The notes: generated by a model not told the origin, from the sequence alone. Positions 1 to 9,507 are shown, numbered from the stretch's first letter. The stretch is DNA of 64,000 nucleotides from Clostridium sp. CAG:557 (GCA_000435275.1 FR883868.1:11348-75347), one strand, 5' to 3'. Program-made: numbers and translations.

Positions 1-2161
1 TTTTCAGCACTTTTTGGCAGTCATTAATTAGGTTTAATTCATCATAAAGAAGATTTAAAACTCCCATGGATGTTACTGCTTCGATTCTTCTTACGCCCGA
101 CGCCACAGAGCATTCTGAAATAATTTTAAAAACACCTAACTGAGCAGTATTATGAACATGCGTTCCACCGCAAAGTTCTGTAGAAAAATCTCCTACCTTT
201 ACAACGCGAACAACTTTCCCATACTTTTCACCAAATAAAGCCATTGCTCCAATTTTTTTTGCATCCGAAAGTGCCATTTCTGTAACATTAACCGGTTCAG
301 ATAATAAAATTTCATCATTAATTAACTTCTCAATTTCTTTCAAGTCATCCGCAGAAAGTGCCGAAAAATGAGTAAAATCAAAGCGTAATCTGTTCTCATC
401 AACAAGCTGGCCCGCCTGCTCAACGTGTTTGCCTAAAACTTTTCTTAACGCTGCTTGTAAAAGGTGGGCTGCAGTATGGTTCCTCATAATTTTATTTCTC
501 TTCGCCTCATTAACGTTAGCAGTAACAGTGTCCCCAACTTTTAACATCCCAGTTTTGACCTCAGCTAAATGCAAATAAGCCCCAGACGCATTTTTTACTG
601 TATCCAAAATCTCAATTTCAGCATCGTCTGATGTCAATAATCCCGAATCTCCAGCTTGGCCGCCCCCCAGTGCATAAAAAGGTGATTTTTCTAAAATTAT
701 TTCAACCTTATCTCCTATCACTGTAAAATCGACAAATTTGTCATCTTTAATTATTTTTAAAACATTTGTTCGGATCTCTAGTTTATCATAACCCACAAAA
801 TTTGTTGCTTTAACACCAGAAAAATCCAAATTTTCGGTTGCCCAAGCCTGTGCTTTTGCATAAGTCCTAGCTGCACGGGCTCTATTTTTTTGCTCCAAAA
901 GCAGCTCATTAAATTTGTTTTCATCAACAGTCATGCCACGCTCCGCCAAAATCTCTTTTGTCAGATCGATAGGAAATCCAAAAGTATCATTAAGTTTAAA
1001 TGCAATTTCTCCAGGTAAAATTGAACCTTTTTTCTTATCAATCTCATTGTTTAAAAGTTCTAATCCCTGGTCAATTGTTTTTACAAAATTTTCTTCTTCA
1101 ACATTTATTAATTTTTTAATAAAGCTTTCTTTTTGTCGCAATTCTGGATAAGCTTTTTCGTTTTCTTTGATGACTGTTTCGCAAACCTTTGACAAAAATG
1201 TACCTTCTATTCCCAAAAGTCTTCCATGTCTAGCTGCACGGCGCAATAAACGTCTTAAAACGTACCCTCTGCCCTCATTTGACGGCATAACTCCATCGCT
1301 AATCATAAAAGTAACGCTTCTAATATGATCTGTAATTACTCTCAAAGAAACATCTTTTTTAGCATCTTCTCCATATTTTACACCAGAAATTTTGCAAACA
1401 TGACTCATTATATTTTTGACCGTATCCACAAGGAATAAATTGTCAACGCCCTGCATAATGCAAGCCAATCGTTCTAGACCCATTCCAGTATCTATATTTT
1501 TTCGGTCAAGATTGGAATAATTATTTTTGCCGTCATTTTCAAACTGAGTAAATACTAAATTCCAAAACTCTATGTATCTGTCACAATCGCAACCAACTTT
1601 ACAATTTGGCGAACCACAACCATATTCTTCGCCCCTGTCAAAATAAATCTCTGAACAAGGGCCACAAGGGCCAGAACCATGTTCCCAAAAATTATCTTCT
1701 TTACCCAGACGAACAATTTTAGACGGGTCTACACCAATTTTTTTCGTCCAAATTTCAAATGCTTCATCGTCATCTTCATAAATAGAAACCCATAGTCTAT
1801 CAACCGGCAACTCTAAAACTTTCGTGCAAAATTCCCATGCCCAAGCTGTTGCTTCATTTTTAAAATAATCTCCGAATGAAAAATTGCCAAGCATTTCAAA
1901 AAATGTACCATGTCGCGCAGTAATTCCAACACACTCAATATCAGGAGTTCTAATACATTTCTGGCACGTTGTAACTCTTTTTCGAGGCGGGGTAACTTCC
2001 CCTGTAAAATATTTTTTCATTGGCGCCATTCCAGAATTTATTAGCAATAAGCTATCGTCATTTTCTGGAATCAAAGAAAAACTCTCTAACTTTAAGTGCC
2101 CTTTAGATTCAAAAAATGACATAAATTTTTCTCTCAATTCGTTTAAACCTGTCCACTTCAT
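1..2161 (-). CDS. alaS: Alanyl-tRNA synthetase, 3' end beyond window
   Basis: Charges tRNA-Ala with alanine and clears mischarged Ser/Gly. About 720 codons are readable of a family length near 870-880. The class II catalytic core is N-terminal (MKWTGLNELREKF start, GNFSFGDYFK, GSGPCGPCSEIYFDRG, EGRGYVLRRLLRRAARHGR). The editing domain follows with its zinc ligands HTAAH and CGGTH. Translation is open to the window edge, so only the end of the editing domain and the C-Ala domain are missing. The ATG sits about 80 bases downstream of a good promoter on the same strand and the gene is divergent from remA. No T-box leader was seen. Confidence 0.96.
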   Translation of the reverse strand, partial: MKWTGLNELREKFMSFFESKGHLKLESFSLIPENDDSLLLINSGMAPMKKYFTGEVTPPRKRVTTCQKCIRTPDIECVGITARHGTFFEMLGNFSFGDYFKNEATAWAWEFCTKVLELPVDRLWVSIYEDDDEAFEIWTKKIGVDPSKIVRLGKEDNFWEHGSGPCGPCSEIYFDRGEEYGCGSPNCKVGCDCDRYIEFWNLVFTQFENDGKNNYSNLDRKNIDTGMGLERLACIMQGVDNLFLVDTVKNIMSHVCKISGVKYGEDAKKDVSLRVITDHIRSVTFMISDGVMPSNEGRGYVLRRLLRRAARHGRLLGIEGTFLSKVCETVIKENEKAYPELRQKESFIKKLINVEEENFVKTIDQGLELLNNEIDKKKGSILPGEIAFKLNDTFGFPIDLTKEILAERGMTVDENKFNELLLEQKNRARAARTYAKAQAWATENLDFSGVKATNFVGYDKLEIRTNVLKIIKDDKFVDFTVIGDKVEIILEKSPFYALGGGQAGDSGLLTSDDAEIEILDTVKNASGAYLHLAEVKTGMLKVGDTVTANVNEAKRNKIMRNHTAAHLLQAALRKVLGKHVEQAGQLVDENRLRFDFTHFSALSADDLKEIEKLINDEILLSEPVNVTEMALSDAKKIGAMALFGEKYGKVVRVVKVGDFSTELCGGTHVHNTAQLGVFKIISECSVASGVRRIEAVTSMGVLNLLYDELNLINDCQKVLK

Positions 2162-2241
2162 ATAAATCACTTCCAAAAATAAATAAACTCTAGAATATTT
2201 GCTACAAAAGCAAAATTAATTCATAAAATATTCTGATTTAG

Positions 2242-2270
2242 ATTATACCTTCGCTCAAATAAAAAGTCAA
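2242..2270 (-). promoter_or_regulatory. Sigma-A-type promoter of alaS
   Basis: Read on the minus strand: -35 TTGACT, 17-base spacer, -10 TATAAT, about 80 bases before the alaS start. Back-to-back with the remA promoter. Confidence 0.7.
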
Positions 2271-2331
2271 TTCAGCGCATAATTCAATGTATATTTACAG
2301 TTTTTACAAACATAAAATTAAGTTGATATAC

Positions 2332-2361
2332 TTGACATTCTTAACAAAAAATTGGTATAAT
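2332..2361 (+). promoter_or_regulatory. Sigma-A-type promoter of the remA-gmk-rpoZ operon
   Basis: TTGACA, 18-base spacer, TATAAT. The implied transcript starts near 2368 and carries a leader of about 185 bases that contains the cloverleaf element at 2406-2504. Together with the alaS promoter this accounts for the 392-base stretch 2162-2553 that has no gene. Confidence 0.7.
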
Positions 2362-2405
2362 TTAAGAAATTTATTTTTTCGCACAGACTTTTGCTCATCC
2401 GCAGT

Positions 2406-2504
2406 GCGCCCCCCGGAATAAACACTAAAAAATATTGTTTATTCCGGTCTGCAACTGCTTTAAAGTTGCAGACGCAGTGCATTGAAAATGTACTGCGGGG
2501 GCGC
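2406..2504. repeat. Cloverleaf-shaped intergenic element A
   Basis: An 8-bp closing stem (GCGCCCCC 2406-2413 with GGGGGCGC 2497-2504) encloses three consecutive hairpins. These are 2415-2424/2436-2445 (10 bp), 2448-2456/2464-2472 (9 bp) and 2474-2483/2487-2496 (10 bp including one G-T pair, GAA triloop). Almost every base is in a stem and linkers are 0-2 bases. The sequence is GC-rich against an AT-rich background. It sits in the remA leader. Pairings were traced by hand. Confidence 0.7.
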
Positions 2505-2553
2505 TTCTAAGGCAAGTTCACTCTTTATGTCAGCGAAAAAGGGAGAAATCTTC

Positions 2554-2829
2554 ATGAAATTTATTAATGTTGGCTTTGGAAATATGGTATCTTCAGCAAG
2601 AATTGTTACCATCGTATGTCCAGATGCTGCTCCGATTAAGCGCGTAATAACCGATGCCAGAAATAAAAACGAGCTAATTGACGCAACTTGTGGAAGAAGA
2701 ACCCGAGCCGTTATCGTTACTGACAGCAGACTTATCATACTTTCAGCTCTACAGCCAGAAACAATTTCCAATAGGCTCAAAGGTGACTTCTCAAATGATG
2801 AAGGAGATTTAGATTTATATGAGCAATAA
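2554..2829 (+). CDS. remA: RemA-family (DUF370) extracellular-matrix regulator
   Basis: A 91-residue RemA/DUF370 protein. In Bacillus the homologue is a DNA-binding activator of matrix and osmoprotection genes. The start [12 protein letters not shown] and the segments [15 protein letters not shown] and [19 protein letters not shown] are typical. A longer reading frame begins at 2482, but the ATG at 2554 was chosen because GGGAG precedes it by nine bases and family members begin here. The stop overlaps the gmk start by 11 bases, and the order remA-gmk-rpoZ-priA is the common Firmicute one, so translational coupling is likely. Confidence 0.93.
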   Translation: MKFINVGFGNMVSSARIVTIVCPDAAPIKRVITDARNKNELIDATCGRRTRAVIVTDSRLIILSALQPETISNRLKGDFSNDEGDLDLYEQ

Positions 2830-3421
2830 AGGTTTACTTGTTGTTTTATCCGGTCCGTCTGGTTCTGGAAAAGATACAATTCTTGAACGGCTTGTTAATC
2901 TTGACAAAAACATTGTTAAGTCAATATCCGCTACAACTAGACCTTGCAGAATTGGCGAAGTTGATGGAAAAGATTACTTTTTTATTTCTGAACAGGATTT
3001 TTGTAACGCTATATCTGATGAAAAATTGCTTGAATATACCAACTACTGTGGAAATTATTATGGAACCCTAAAAAATTTAGTAGAAGATTTACAAAATAAT
3101 CAAAAAGATGTAATCTTAAAAATAGAAGTCGACGGAGCTAAACAAATTAAAGAAAAATGCCCTGACTCCTTAAGAATTTTTATATTGCCTCCATCTATGG
3201 ACGACTTAAAAGATAGACTATCTAAACGCGGAACTGAAACACCCGAAAATTTAGAAAAACGTTTGAATCGAGCCAAAGACGAAATAAAATTTTCGTCGGA
3301 ATATGATTACATAGTCATAAACGATGAAGTCGATAAATGTGCTCAAAATATATACTCAATTATAAATGCCGAAAAGTTTAAACTGCATAGAATGAAAAAT
3401 ATTATTAATGAGGTGCTTTAA
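2819..3421 (+). CDS. gmk: Guanylate kinase
   Basis: Phosphorylates GMP/dGMP to GDP/dGDP with ATP. The 200-residue length is normal. The P-loop GPSGSGKD lies at residues 12-19. The GMP-binding segment starts around [19 protein letters not shown], and the lid region near residues 136-150 holds [17 protein letters not shown]. The ATG lies inside the end of remA in another frame, the classic tight operon arrangement. The following rpoZ overlaps only through its RBS (GAGGTG). Confidence 0.97.
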   Translation: MSNKGLLVVLSGPSGSGKDTILERLVNLDKNIVKSISATTRPCRIGEVDGKDYFFISEQDFCNAISDEKLLEYTNYCGNYYGTLKNLVEDLQNNQKDVILKIEVDGAKQIKEKCPDSLRIFILPPSMDDLKDRLSKRGTETPENLEKRLNRAKDEIKFSSEYDYIVINDEVDKCAQNIYSIINAEKFKLHRMKNIINEVL

Positions 3422-3422
3422 A

Positions 3423-3626
3423 ATGCAAAAAATATCAATTGATGAAATGTTATCCGGTAAAAAAAGTAGATATTCTCTTGTTATCGGCATAGCAAAACGT
3501 GCCAGGGAAATCGCCAGCAATGCCGAACAAAATGGCAATATTTTGACTGAAAAGCCTGTTAATTTAGCCATAAACGATTTTAAAGAGCATAAATATGAGC
3601 TTTTTGAACCTCAAGTCAACGACTAA
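3423..3626 (+). CDS. rpoZ: RNA polymerase omega subunit
   Basis: A 67-residue omega subunit that helps assemble and stabilise RNA polymerase. MQKISIDEML at the start and SRYSLVIGIAKRAREIA are the family core; VNLAINDF and the acidic tail follow. The ATG at 3423 is preferred over an upstream in-frame ATG at 3408 because GAGGTG sits just before it. The gene lies directly after gmk in the expected order. A coaBC gene, which often separates rpoZ from priA, is missing. Confidence 0.92.
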   Translation: MQKISIDEMLSGKKSRYSLVIGIAKRAREIASNAEQNGNILTEKPVNLAINDFKEHKYELFEPQVND

Positions 3627-3654
3627 TTGCCGATTTTACTTCTAAACTACTATT

Positions 3655-6117
3655 ATGAATGAAAAATTTATTGTAAAAGTTGCCGTTGAACATATCGTTT
3701 ATCACCTTGACAAGTTTTATGACTATATTGTCCCAGAAGAATTTTGTCAAAACTTGGATGTTGGCTGTAGAGTTTTGGTCCCTTTTGGTGCTGGTAATAA
3801 AAAACGTCAAGGAATCGTTTTGCAGACGGATTTTTCTTCAGATACCTCTAAGTTAAAATCAGTTTTTGCAGTACTGGATGCCGTTCCAATTCTGAACGAT
3901 GAAATGCTAGAACTTGCTAAATTCATAAAGAAAAAATATTTTTGTACAATTTATGACGCAGTCAAGCTTATGATTCCCGCCGGCATGAATTTTAAATTAC
4001 ATGAACAGTTTAAACTTTGTGATAATTTTAACGAATCTTTAGTCTTAAACTGCAACAAAATGGAAAAAAATTTGATTTCATATTTAAAAAATTTTAATGG
4101 TTGGGCTTCTAAGGAAGTTTTGTTGAATAATTTCGGGGCAACAACTCTAAACTGTTTAAAAAATTTAGAAAACAATTCAATAATTCAAAAAAGAGAACTC
4201 CAAAAAAGAAATTTATCTGACTCAAAAGTTAAAATGGTTAAATTAAAAGAACCTTTTGTTTCAATTTGTAATGTTAAAATTACGCCAAAACAAAAAATTA
4301 TATATGACATTCTTACTCAAAATTTAAGTGGAATTTCTTTAAAAGAATTATTATACTTTTCTGGTTTTAGTGTTTCTGTTGTGGATAATTTAGTAAAAAA
4401 ATGTATCGCAGAATATTTTGAAGATAAAGCTTACAGAGACCCATATAAAAATGTAAAATTTTCATGCTCTTCCAAAAAAATTATTTTGAATGACGAACAA
4501 AAGGCTGCTTATAATTCTATTTTAGAATTATACAAAACTAAAAAATATTGCGTTTCACTCCTTTATGGAATAACGGGTAGCGGAAAAACCTCTGTTTTTA
4601 TGCGCTTAATCGAAGATGTTATTACTGACGGTAGCAATGTTATTGTTATGGTGCCAGAAATTGCTTTAACACCTCAAATGGTTACAATCTTTAAAAGCAA
4701 ATTTTTTGACAAAGTCGCAGTGTTTCACAGTGGGCTGTCTCAGGCTGAACGAATGGATGAATACAAACGTGTTAAAGACGGCTTAGTTAATGTTGCTGTT
4801 GGCACCCGCTCCGCTGTTTTTGCGCCATTTGAAAAAATTGGGCTTATTATTATGGATGAAGAGCAAGAATCCAGCTACAAATCCGATGCTACTCCTAGAT
4901 TTAACGCACGTGAAGTTGCTAAATTTAGATGTGCATATCATAAAAGTTTACTTCTTTTGTCTTCTGCCACACCTTCCGTTGAAACTTTCTTTTGGGCTAA
5001 AAATAAAAAATATAGCATAAATATTTTAAAAAATAGATATGCTGGTGCAAAGTTACCTGCAGTCTCCATCGTAGATATGAATAAAGAACAAGAAAGTGGA
5101 AATTTTAGTGCTTTTAGTTCCAAACTAACTGATAAACTGACTCAAAATCTGAATAATGGCAATCAATCTATTTTATTACTCAACAGAAGAGGTTATCACA
5201 CTTTAGTTTCTTGCAAAAGTTGCGGACAGGTTTTAATGTGTCCAAATTGTAGCATTGCTTTAACGCTTCACTCTGCAAACAAAAAATTAATGTGCCATTA
5301 TTGCGGATTTTCTACTGATATTACTGATAAATGTCCAAATTGCCATAAGCATCAGTTAAAATATATTGGTGTGGGAACTCAAAAAGTTGAAGAAGATTTG
5401 AAAAAATTTTTCCCTGAAGCTCGTATCTTGCGCATGGACACCGATTCGATGATGTCTAAATTTTCTTATGAAAACAAGTTAAGAGATTTTGCATACGGTA
5501 AATATGATATTATGTTGGGAACTCAAATGGTTGCTAAAGGGTTGGATTTTCCCAACGTAACCCTTGTTGGTGTTTTGTCAGCGGATCAGTCCCTATACAG
5601 CGGTGATTTCAAAAGTTATGAACGTACTTTTTCTTTGCTTACACAAGTTGTTGGCAGAGCTGGAAGAAATCAACATAACGGATTTGCAGTTATTCAAACT
5701 TTTACGCCAGAAAATCCTATTATCAATTTGGCTGCCAAGCAAGATTATGATTCTTTTTATGCTGATGAGATAATTTTAAGAAAAGCTCTGTTGTATCCGC
5801 CTTTTGCAAAACTTTGCGTCATCGGATTTGTTGGTGAAAAAGAATTTAATGTAATGAATGCAGCAAAATTTTTCTTTGAAATACTTAAAGATTTAATAAA
5901 AACCAATTATTTTACCTTAACTGTTCGAATTTTAGGTCCTTCTCCTGCGCAAATTTTTAAAGTTAATGGTAAATTTCGGTATAAGATAATTATAAAATTT
6001 AAAGATGAAAAAATTTTTAGAAACTTTATCTCTGATGCTTTAATTAAATTCGGTAATTGTAAAAAATTTACCGGCATTTCCACTTTCGTCGATTTGGAAC
6101 CGGATTCAATTTTGTAA
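3655..6117 (+). CDS. priA: Primosomal helicase PriA (N')
   Basis: DNA helicase that reloads the replisome at stalled forks. It is 820 residues, the usual length. An N-terminal DNA-binding domain occupies about residues 1-250. Helicase motif I is GITGSGKT, motif II reads DEEQ (the better known form is DEEH), and SSATPS follows. Eight zinc-binding cysteines lie in four CxxC pairs (CKSC, CPNC, CHYC, CPNC) near residues 520-565. The motif GTQMVAKGLDFPNVTLVGV and the QVVGRAGR motif are intact. Start ATG at 3655; def follows after 21 bases. Confidence 0.96.
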   Translation: MNEKFIVKVAVEHIVYHLDKFYDYIVPEEFCQNLDVGCRVLVPFGAGNKKRQGIVLQTDFSSDTSKLKSVFAVLDAVPILNDEMLELAKFIKKKYFCTIYDAVKLMIPAGMNFKLHEQFKLCDNFNESLVLNCNKMEKNLISYLKNFNGWASKEVLLNNFGATTLNCLKNLENNSIIQKRELQKRNLSDSKVKMVKLKEPFVSICNVKITPKQKIIYDILTQNLSGISLKELLYFSGFSVSVVDNLVKKCIAEYFEDKAYRDPYKNVKFSCSSKKIILNDEQKAAYNSILELYKTKKYCVSLLYGITGSGKTSVFMRLIEDVITDGSNVIVMVPEIALTPQMVTIFKSKFFDKVAVFHSGLSQAERMDEYKRVKDGLVNVAVGTRSAVFAPFEKIGLIIMDEEQESSYKSDATPRFNAREVAKFRCAYHKSLLLLSSATPSVETFFWAKNKKYSINILKNRYAGAKLPAVSIVDMNKEQESGNFSAFSSKLTDKLTQNLNNGNQSILLLNRRGYHTLVSCKSCGQVLMCPNCSIALTLHSANKKLMCHYCGFSTDITDKCPNCHKHQLKYIGVGTQKVEEDLKKFFPEARILRMDTDSMMSKFSYENKLRDFAYGKYDIMLGTQMVAKGLDFPNVTLVGVLSADQSLYSGDFKSYERTFSLLTQVVGRAGRNQHNGFAVIQTFTPENPIINLAAKQDYDSFYADEIILRKALLYPPFAKLCVIGFVGEKEFNVMNAAKFFFEILKDLIKTNYFTLTVRILGPSPAQIFKVNGKFRYKIIIKFKDEKIFRNFISDALIKFGNCKKFTGISTFVDLEPDSIL

Positions 6118-6138
6118 AATCTATGGAGGATGTTTATC

Positions 6139-6612
6139 ATGGCTATAAGAAATGTTGTTTTAGAAGGAGACCCTATTTTATATAAAAAATGTCGGATTGT
6201 CAAAAACTTTGATGCTCGGCTTGCTCAGCTTATTGATGACATGATTGAAACTATGCAATTGAAAAACGGTGTTGGACTGGCTGCTTCTCAAGTTGGCATT
6301 CTAAAAAGAGTTGTAGTTATACAAACCAATCTTGAAGAAAAACCTCTCGAATTAGTAAATCCTCAAATTACCGAAGTTTCTGGAAATCAGGAGGAAGTTG
6401 AGGGATGCTTGTCTTGTCCCGGTGAGTACGGAATTACTAAACGTCCTATGAAAGTCAAAGTTAAGGCTTTTGACCGCTTCGGAGCTGAGCATTTTTATGA
6501 TGGCGAAGCTCTACTTGCTCGTGCTTTTTGTCATGAAATTGACCACCTGGATGGCATTTTATTCAAAAATCATGTTATCCGTATGCTGGATGATTCTGAA
6601 TTGGAAAGCTGA
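6139..6612 (+). CDS. def: Peptide deformylase
   Basis: Removes the formyl group from nascent N-terminal methionine using a metal ion. All three motifs are present: GVGLAASQVG, EGCLSCPG and HEIDHLDG, supplying the Cys and two His metal ligands and the catalytic Glu. The ATG at 6139 (MAIRNVVLEGDP) is nine bases after GGAGG. The ATG at 6130 overlaps that ribosome site and was rejected. This gives 157 residues. It is paired with fmt, which adds the formyl group, across the structured element at 6619-6740. Confidence 0.96.
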   Translation: MAIRNVVLEGDPILYKKCRIVKNFDARLAQLIDDMIETMQLKNGVGLAASQVGILKRVVVIQTNLEEKPLELVNPQITEVSGNQEEVEGCLSCPGEYGITKRPMKVKVKAFDRFGAEHFYDGEALLARAFCHEIDHLDGILFKNHVIRMLDDSELES

Positions 6613-6618
6613 TTTTTG

Positions 6619-6740
6619 GGCACCGCCAGAGCCAACGCTATGCGTTAGCTCTGGCAAATAAAAAAATATTCTTTTGCTTTTGTTTTATGGTAAAATTTTT
6701 TAATTTGCCCAATGCATCAAAGGATGCATTAGGCGGTGCC
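6619..6740. repeat. Cloverleaf-shaped intergenic element B
   Basis: A 9-bp closing stem GGCACCGCC (6619-6627) / GGCGGTGCC (6732-6740) encloses three hairpins. Arm 1 is 6628-6638/6642-6652 (10 of 11 paired, TAT loop). Arm 2 is a long AT-rich arm, 6653-6659/6703-6709, extended by a run of A against T. Arm 3 is 6711-6718/6723-6730 with an AAAG tetraloop. It has the same topology as the elements at 2406 and 40097. It lies between def and fmt, with no U-run that would make it a simple terminator. Confidence 0.65.
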
Positions 6741-6784
6741 TCAAAACTATTTAGCTTTTAAAATCTTACCTTTGAGGTGAAAAA

Positions 6785-7708
6785 ATGAAAATTATATTTA
6801 TGGGAACTCCTGACTTCGCTGTCCCTTGCCTTGAAAAATTAATAAACTCCGAGCATGAAATAGTCGCAGTTTTTACTCAGTCAGACAAAAAAAAAGGACG
6901 TGGATATACATTAACAGCACCTCCAGTTAAAGAATTATCGCTACAACACGGTATTAAGGTATTTCAACCAGAAACTTTAAAAACTCAAGAAATATCAAAT
7001 TTAATTACATCACTAAAACCAGATTTGATTGTTGTTGTAGCTTATGGTAAAATATTACCAATGGACATCTTAAAAATTCCATTACTGGGTTGTATAAATG
7101 TACACGGTTCATTGTTGCCAAAATATAGGGGCGCCGCACCTATACAGTGGTCAGTAATAAATGGTGAAAAAATTACTGGTGTTACAACTATGTTCATGGA
7201 TAAAGGTCTTGATACTGGCGATATGATCTTAAAATCTGAAACAAAAATTGGCAAAAACGAAACTTCAGGTGAACTTTTTGACAGACTAAGCATTATGGGT
7301 GCAGAACTTTTAATTAAGACCTTAAATGAAATTGAATTGGGCAATATTTGTAGAAAAAAGCAAAATGACGAAATGGCTACTTATGCACCTATGCTAAATA
7401 AAGATTGGGCAAAAATTAACTGGAATGACTCTGCAGAAAAAATACACAATTTAGTAAGAGGCTTGAATCCTTGGCCAGTGGCTGTAACTATTTTGGATAA
7501 TAAAAATTTAAAAATTTATAAAACAAAAATTGCCAAATTTATGGGTGGAAATCCCGGAGAAATAAAAAGCGTTAATCCTTTCATTGTGGCTTGTGGAAAT
7601 AATTCCGCCATCGAAATTTTGGAATTACAATTAGAATCCAAGAAACGCTTAAATTCTTCAGACTTTTCTAGAGGTTACAAATTAAAATTAGGTACAATTT
7701 TGGGCTAG
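6785..7708 (+). CDS. fmt: Methionyl-tRNA formyltransferase
   Basis: Formylates initiator Met-tRNA using 10-formyl-tetrahydrofolate. The 307-residue length is normal. The N-terminal hydrolase fold starts IIFMGTPDFAVPCLEKL. The catalytic segment is NVHGSLLPKYRGAAPIQW (Asn and His) with the downstream Asp in KGLDTGDM. The C-terminal tRNA-binding domain includes VRGLNPWPVA. An RBS (GAGGTG) precedes the ATG. The folate precursor pathway is represented at folD in this same window. Confidence 0.96.
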   Translation: MKIIFMGTPDFAVPCLEKLINSEHEIVAVFTQSDKKKGRGYTLTAPPVKELSLQHGIKVFQPETLKTQEISNLITSLKPDLIVVVAYGKILPMDILKIPLLGCINVHGSLLPKYRGAAPIQWSVINGEKITGVTTMFMDKGLDTGDMILKSETKIGKNETSGELFDRLSIMGAELLIKTLNEIELGNICRKKQNDEMATYAPMLNKDWAKINWNDSAEKIHNLVRGLNPWPVAVTILDNKNLKIYKTKIAKFMGGNPGEIKSVNPFIVACGNNSAIEILELQLESKKRLNSSDFSRGYKLKLGTILG

Positions 7709-7720
7709 GAGGAAATTTTT

Positions 7721-8428
7721 ATGTACGGACTTTATTACTTCGATTACTCTTATTTTTTATTTATGCTACCAGCGCTGATACTCTCTCTTTATGCACAAAT
7801 TAAAGTAAGCAGCACTTTTGCTAAGTATTCTAAGATAAAAAATTCGAATGGGCTCACTGGATCAGAAGCTGCTTACAAAGTTTTAGCGCAAAATGGAGTC
7901 ACAAACGTTGCGGTCGAACATATTTCTGGAAGTCTAAACGACCATTTTGACCCTCAAACTAATATAATTCGGTTGTCTGACTCCGTCTATTCTTCAAATT
8001 CTGTTGCGGCTGTTGGTGTCGCCGCTCATGAAGCCGGCCATGCAGTTCAGTATGCAAATAATTACGCTCCTATGAAGTTTAGAAGAGTTTTAGTTCCTAT
8101 CACTAATATCGGTTCAACTTTGTCTATACCTTTGATTTTTATTGGCTTATTGCTTCCAATACAATATGATTTTATCGTTAATATTGGAATCGCTCTTTTT
8201 AGTTTTGCTGTACTTTTTCAACTGGTTACTTTGCCTGTCGAATTCGACGCTAGTAGGCGTGCAATTACAACTTTGGAACAGAGTGGTACCCTTTATGACG
8301 AAGAACTTATTGGTGCAAAAAAAGTGCTTAGTGCTGCGGCTATGACTTATTTAGCTGCTACCTTTTCGGCAGTAATGTCTCTTTTTAGGCTAATTTTAAT
8401 TGCCGGAAATAGACGCGGTCGAGATTAA
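7721..8428 (+). CDS. Membrane zinc metallopeptidase, YugP type
   Basis: A 235-residue integral membrane zinc peptidase of the YugP/Zn_peptidase_2 family; its substrate is not known. The HEAGHAVQYANNY motif near residue 105 gives the HExxH-type metal site. Hydrophobic segments lie at about residues 8-26, 128-147, 153-170 and 208-228. ASRRAITTLEQSG and the AAAMTYLAAT tail are typical. The gene starts 12 bases after fmt with GGAGG in between, so it is co-transcribed. It occupies the place between fmt and rlmN where rsmB is often also found; rsmB is absent here. Confidence 0.88.
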   Translation: MYGLYYFDYSYFLFMLPALILSLYAQIKVSSTFAKYSKIKNSNGLTGSEAAYKVLAQNGVTNVAVEHISGSLNDHFDPQTNIIRLSDSVYSSNSVAAVGVAAHEAGHAVQYANNYAPMKFRRVLVPITNIGSTLSIPLIFIGLLLPIQYDFIVNIGIALFSFAVLFQLVTLPVEFDASRRAITTLEQSGTLYDEELIGAKKVLSAAAMTYLAATFSAVMSLFRLILIAGNRRGRD

Positions 8429-8462
8429 CTATGAGTTTTTAGAAATGATGTGTTAAAAAATT

Positions 8463-9506
8463 ATGAATCTTATCGACATAAAGTCTTTGTCTAAAGTAAA
8501 TATTTCAGAGTTTCTGAAAGCTGAAGGGCAACCAAACTATAGGGGCAATCAAATTTATTTATGGCTGGTTAAAGGCGTTTGTAGTTTCGATGACATGCTG
8601 AATGTCCCTAAAGATTTGCGTAACAAATTGAAAGAAAAATGTTATATTGCAACCGCAAAAATTGAGCGCAAATTGGTTTCTAAATATGACGGCACTATAA
8701 AATATTTATTTAAACTTTACGACGGTGAATTTATCGAATCCGTTGTAATGAAATACAAGCATGGATATACTATTTGTATTTCTACTCAAGTTGGCTGCAA
8801 AATGAATTGTCAATTTTGTGCAACCGGAAATAGCGGATTTTCTCGAAATTTAACTGCTTCTGAAATGCTCGCACAGATTCAAACTGCTCAAATTGACAAC
8901 CATATAAAAATTTCTAATGTAGTTTTGATGGGTATGGGTGAACCTCTTGACAATTATGATAATGTCATTCAATTTTTAAAATTAGTCTCATCTGAAGATA
9001 ATTTAAACATCGGAATGCGCCATATTTCGCTGTCTACTTGCGGTATAATTAATAAAATTTATGATTTGGCTAATGAAAATCTTCAACTCACTCTTTCAGT
9101 TTCTTTGCATGCACCAAATGACTCAATTCGTAATACTTTGATGCCAATAAATAAGAATTTTAACGTCGACGAACTTTTAAAAGCTTGTAAATTTTACATA
9201 ATTAAAACTAAACGTAGAATTTCTTTTGAGTATGCTATGATTTCTGATATTAATGACAGCGACGACTGCGCTATTGAACTGGCTCGTAAACTTTCAGGAA
9301 TGCTATGTCATGTAAATTTAATTCCTGTAAACAATATCGGGGTTGAAAAAATTTTTTATGAGAAAAGTAATCAAAAACGACTTGAAAAATTTATGAATAT
9401 TCTTTCAAAATATGGCATAAACGCTACCGTGAGAAGGACTTTAGGTGCAGATATCAATGCTTCTTGTGGGCAATTGCGAAGAAAAGCTACTGATTTGGAG
9501 GTGTAA
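8463..9506 (+). CDS. rlmN: 23S rRNA/tRNA A2503 methyltransferase, radical SAM
   Basis: Methylates C2 of A2503 in 23S rRNA and A37 in some tRNAs. It is 347 residues. The radical-SAM cluster motif is CKMNCQFCATG, followed by GMGEPLDNYDNV and RHISLSTCGI. The resolving Cys lies in the C-terminal NASCGQLRRKA. The start MNLIDIKSLSKVNISEFL is reasonable, but its ribosome site is weak (AAATGATGTGTTA). The stop is separated from the next start by a single base, indicating coupling with the PP2C phosphatase gene. Confidence 0.95.
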   Translation: MNLIDIKSLSKVNISEFLKAEGQPNYRGNQIYLWLVKGVCSFDDMLNVPKDLRNKLKEKCYIATAKIERKLVSKYDGTIKYLFKLYDGEFIESVVMKYKHGYTICISTQVGCKMNCQFCATGNSGFSRNLTASEMLAQIQTAQIDNHIKISNVVLMGMGEPLDNYDNVIQFLKLVSSEDNLNIGMRHISLSTCGIINKIYDLANENLQLTLSVSLHAPNDSIRNTLMPINKNFNVDELLKACKFYIIKTKRRISFEYAMISDINDSDDCAIELARKLSGMLCHVNLIPVNNIGVEKIFYEKSNQKRLEKFMNILSKYGINATVRRTLGADINASCGQLRRKATDLEV

Positions 9507-9507
9507 T

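Noticed and set aside
2406..2504. A tRNA gene because of the cloverleaf shape
   Set aside because: Arm lengths (8, 10, 9, 10) and loops do not match a tRNA; there is no TTCRA-type T-loop, no CCA end and no anticodon loop of seven bases. The same holds for the elements at 6619 and 40097.
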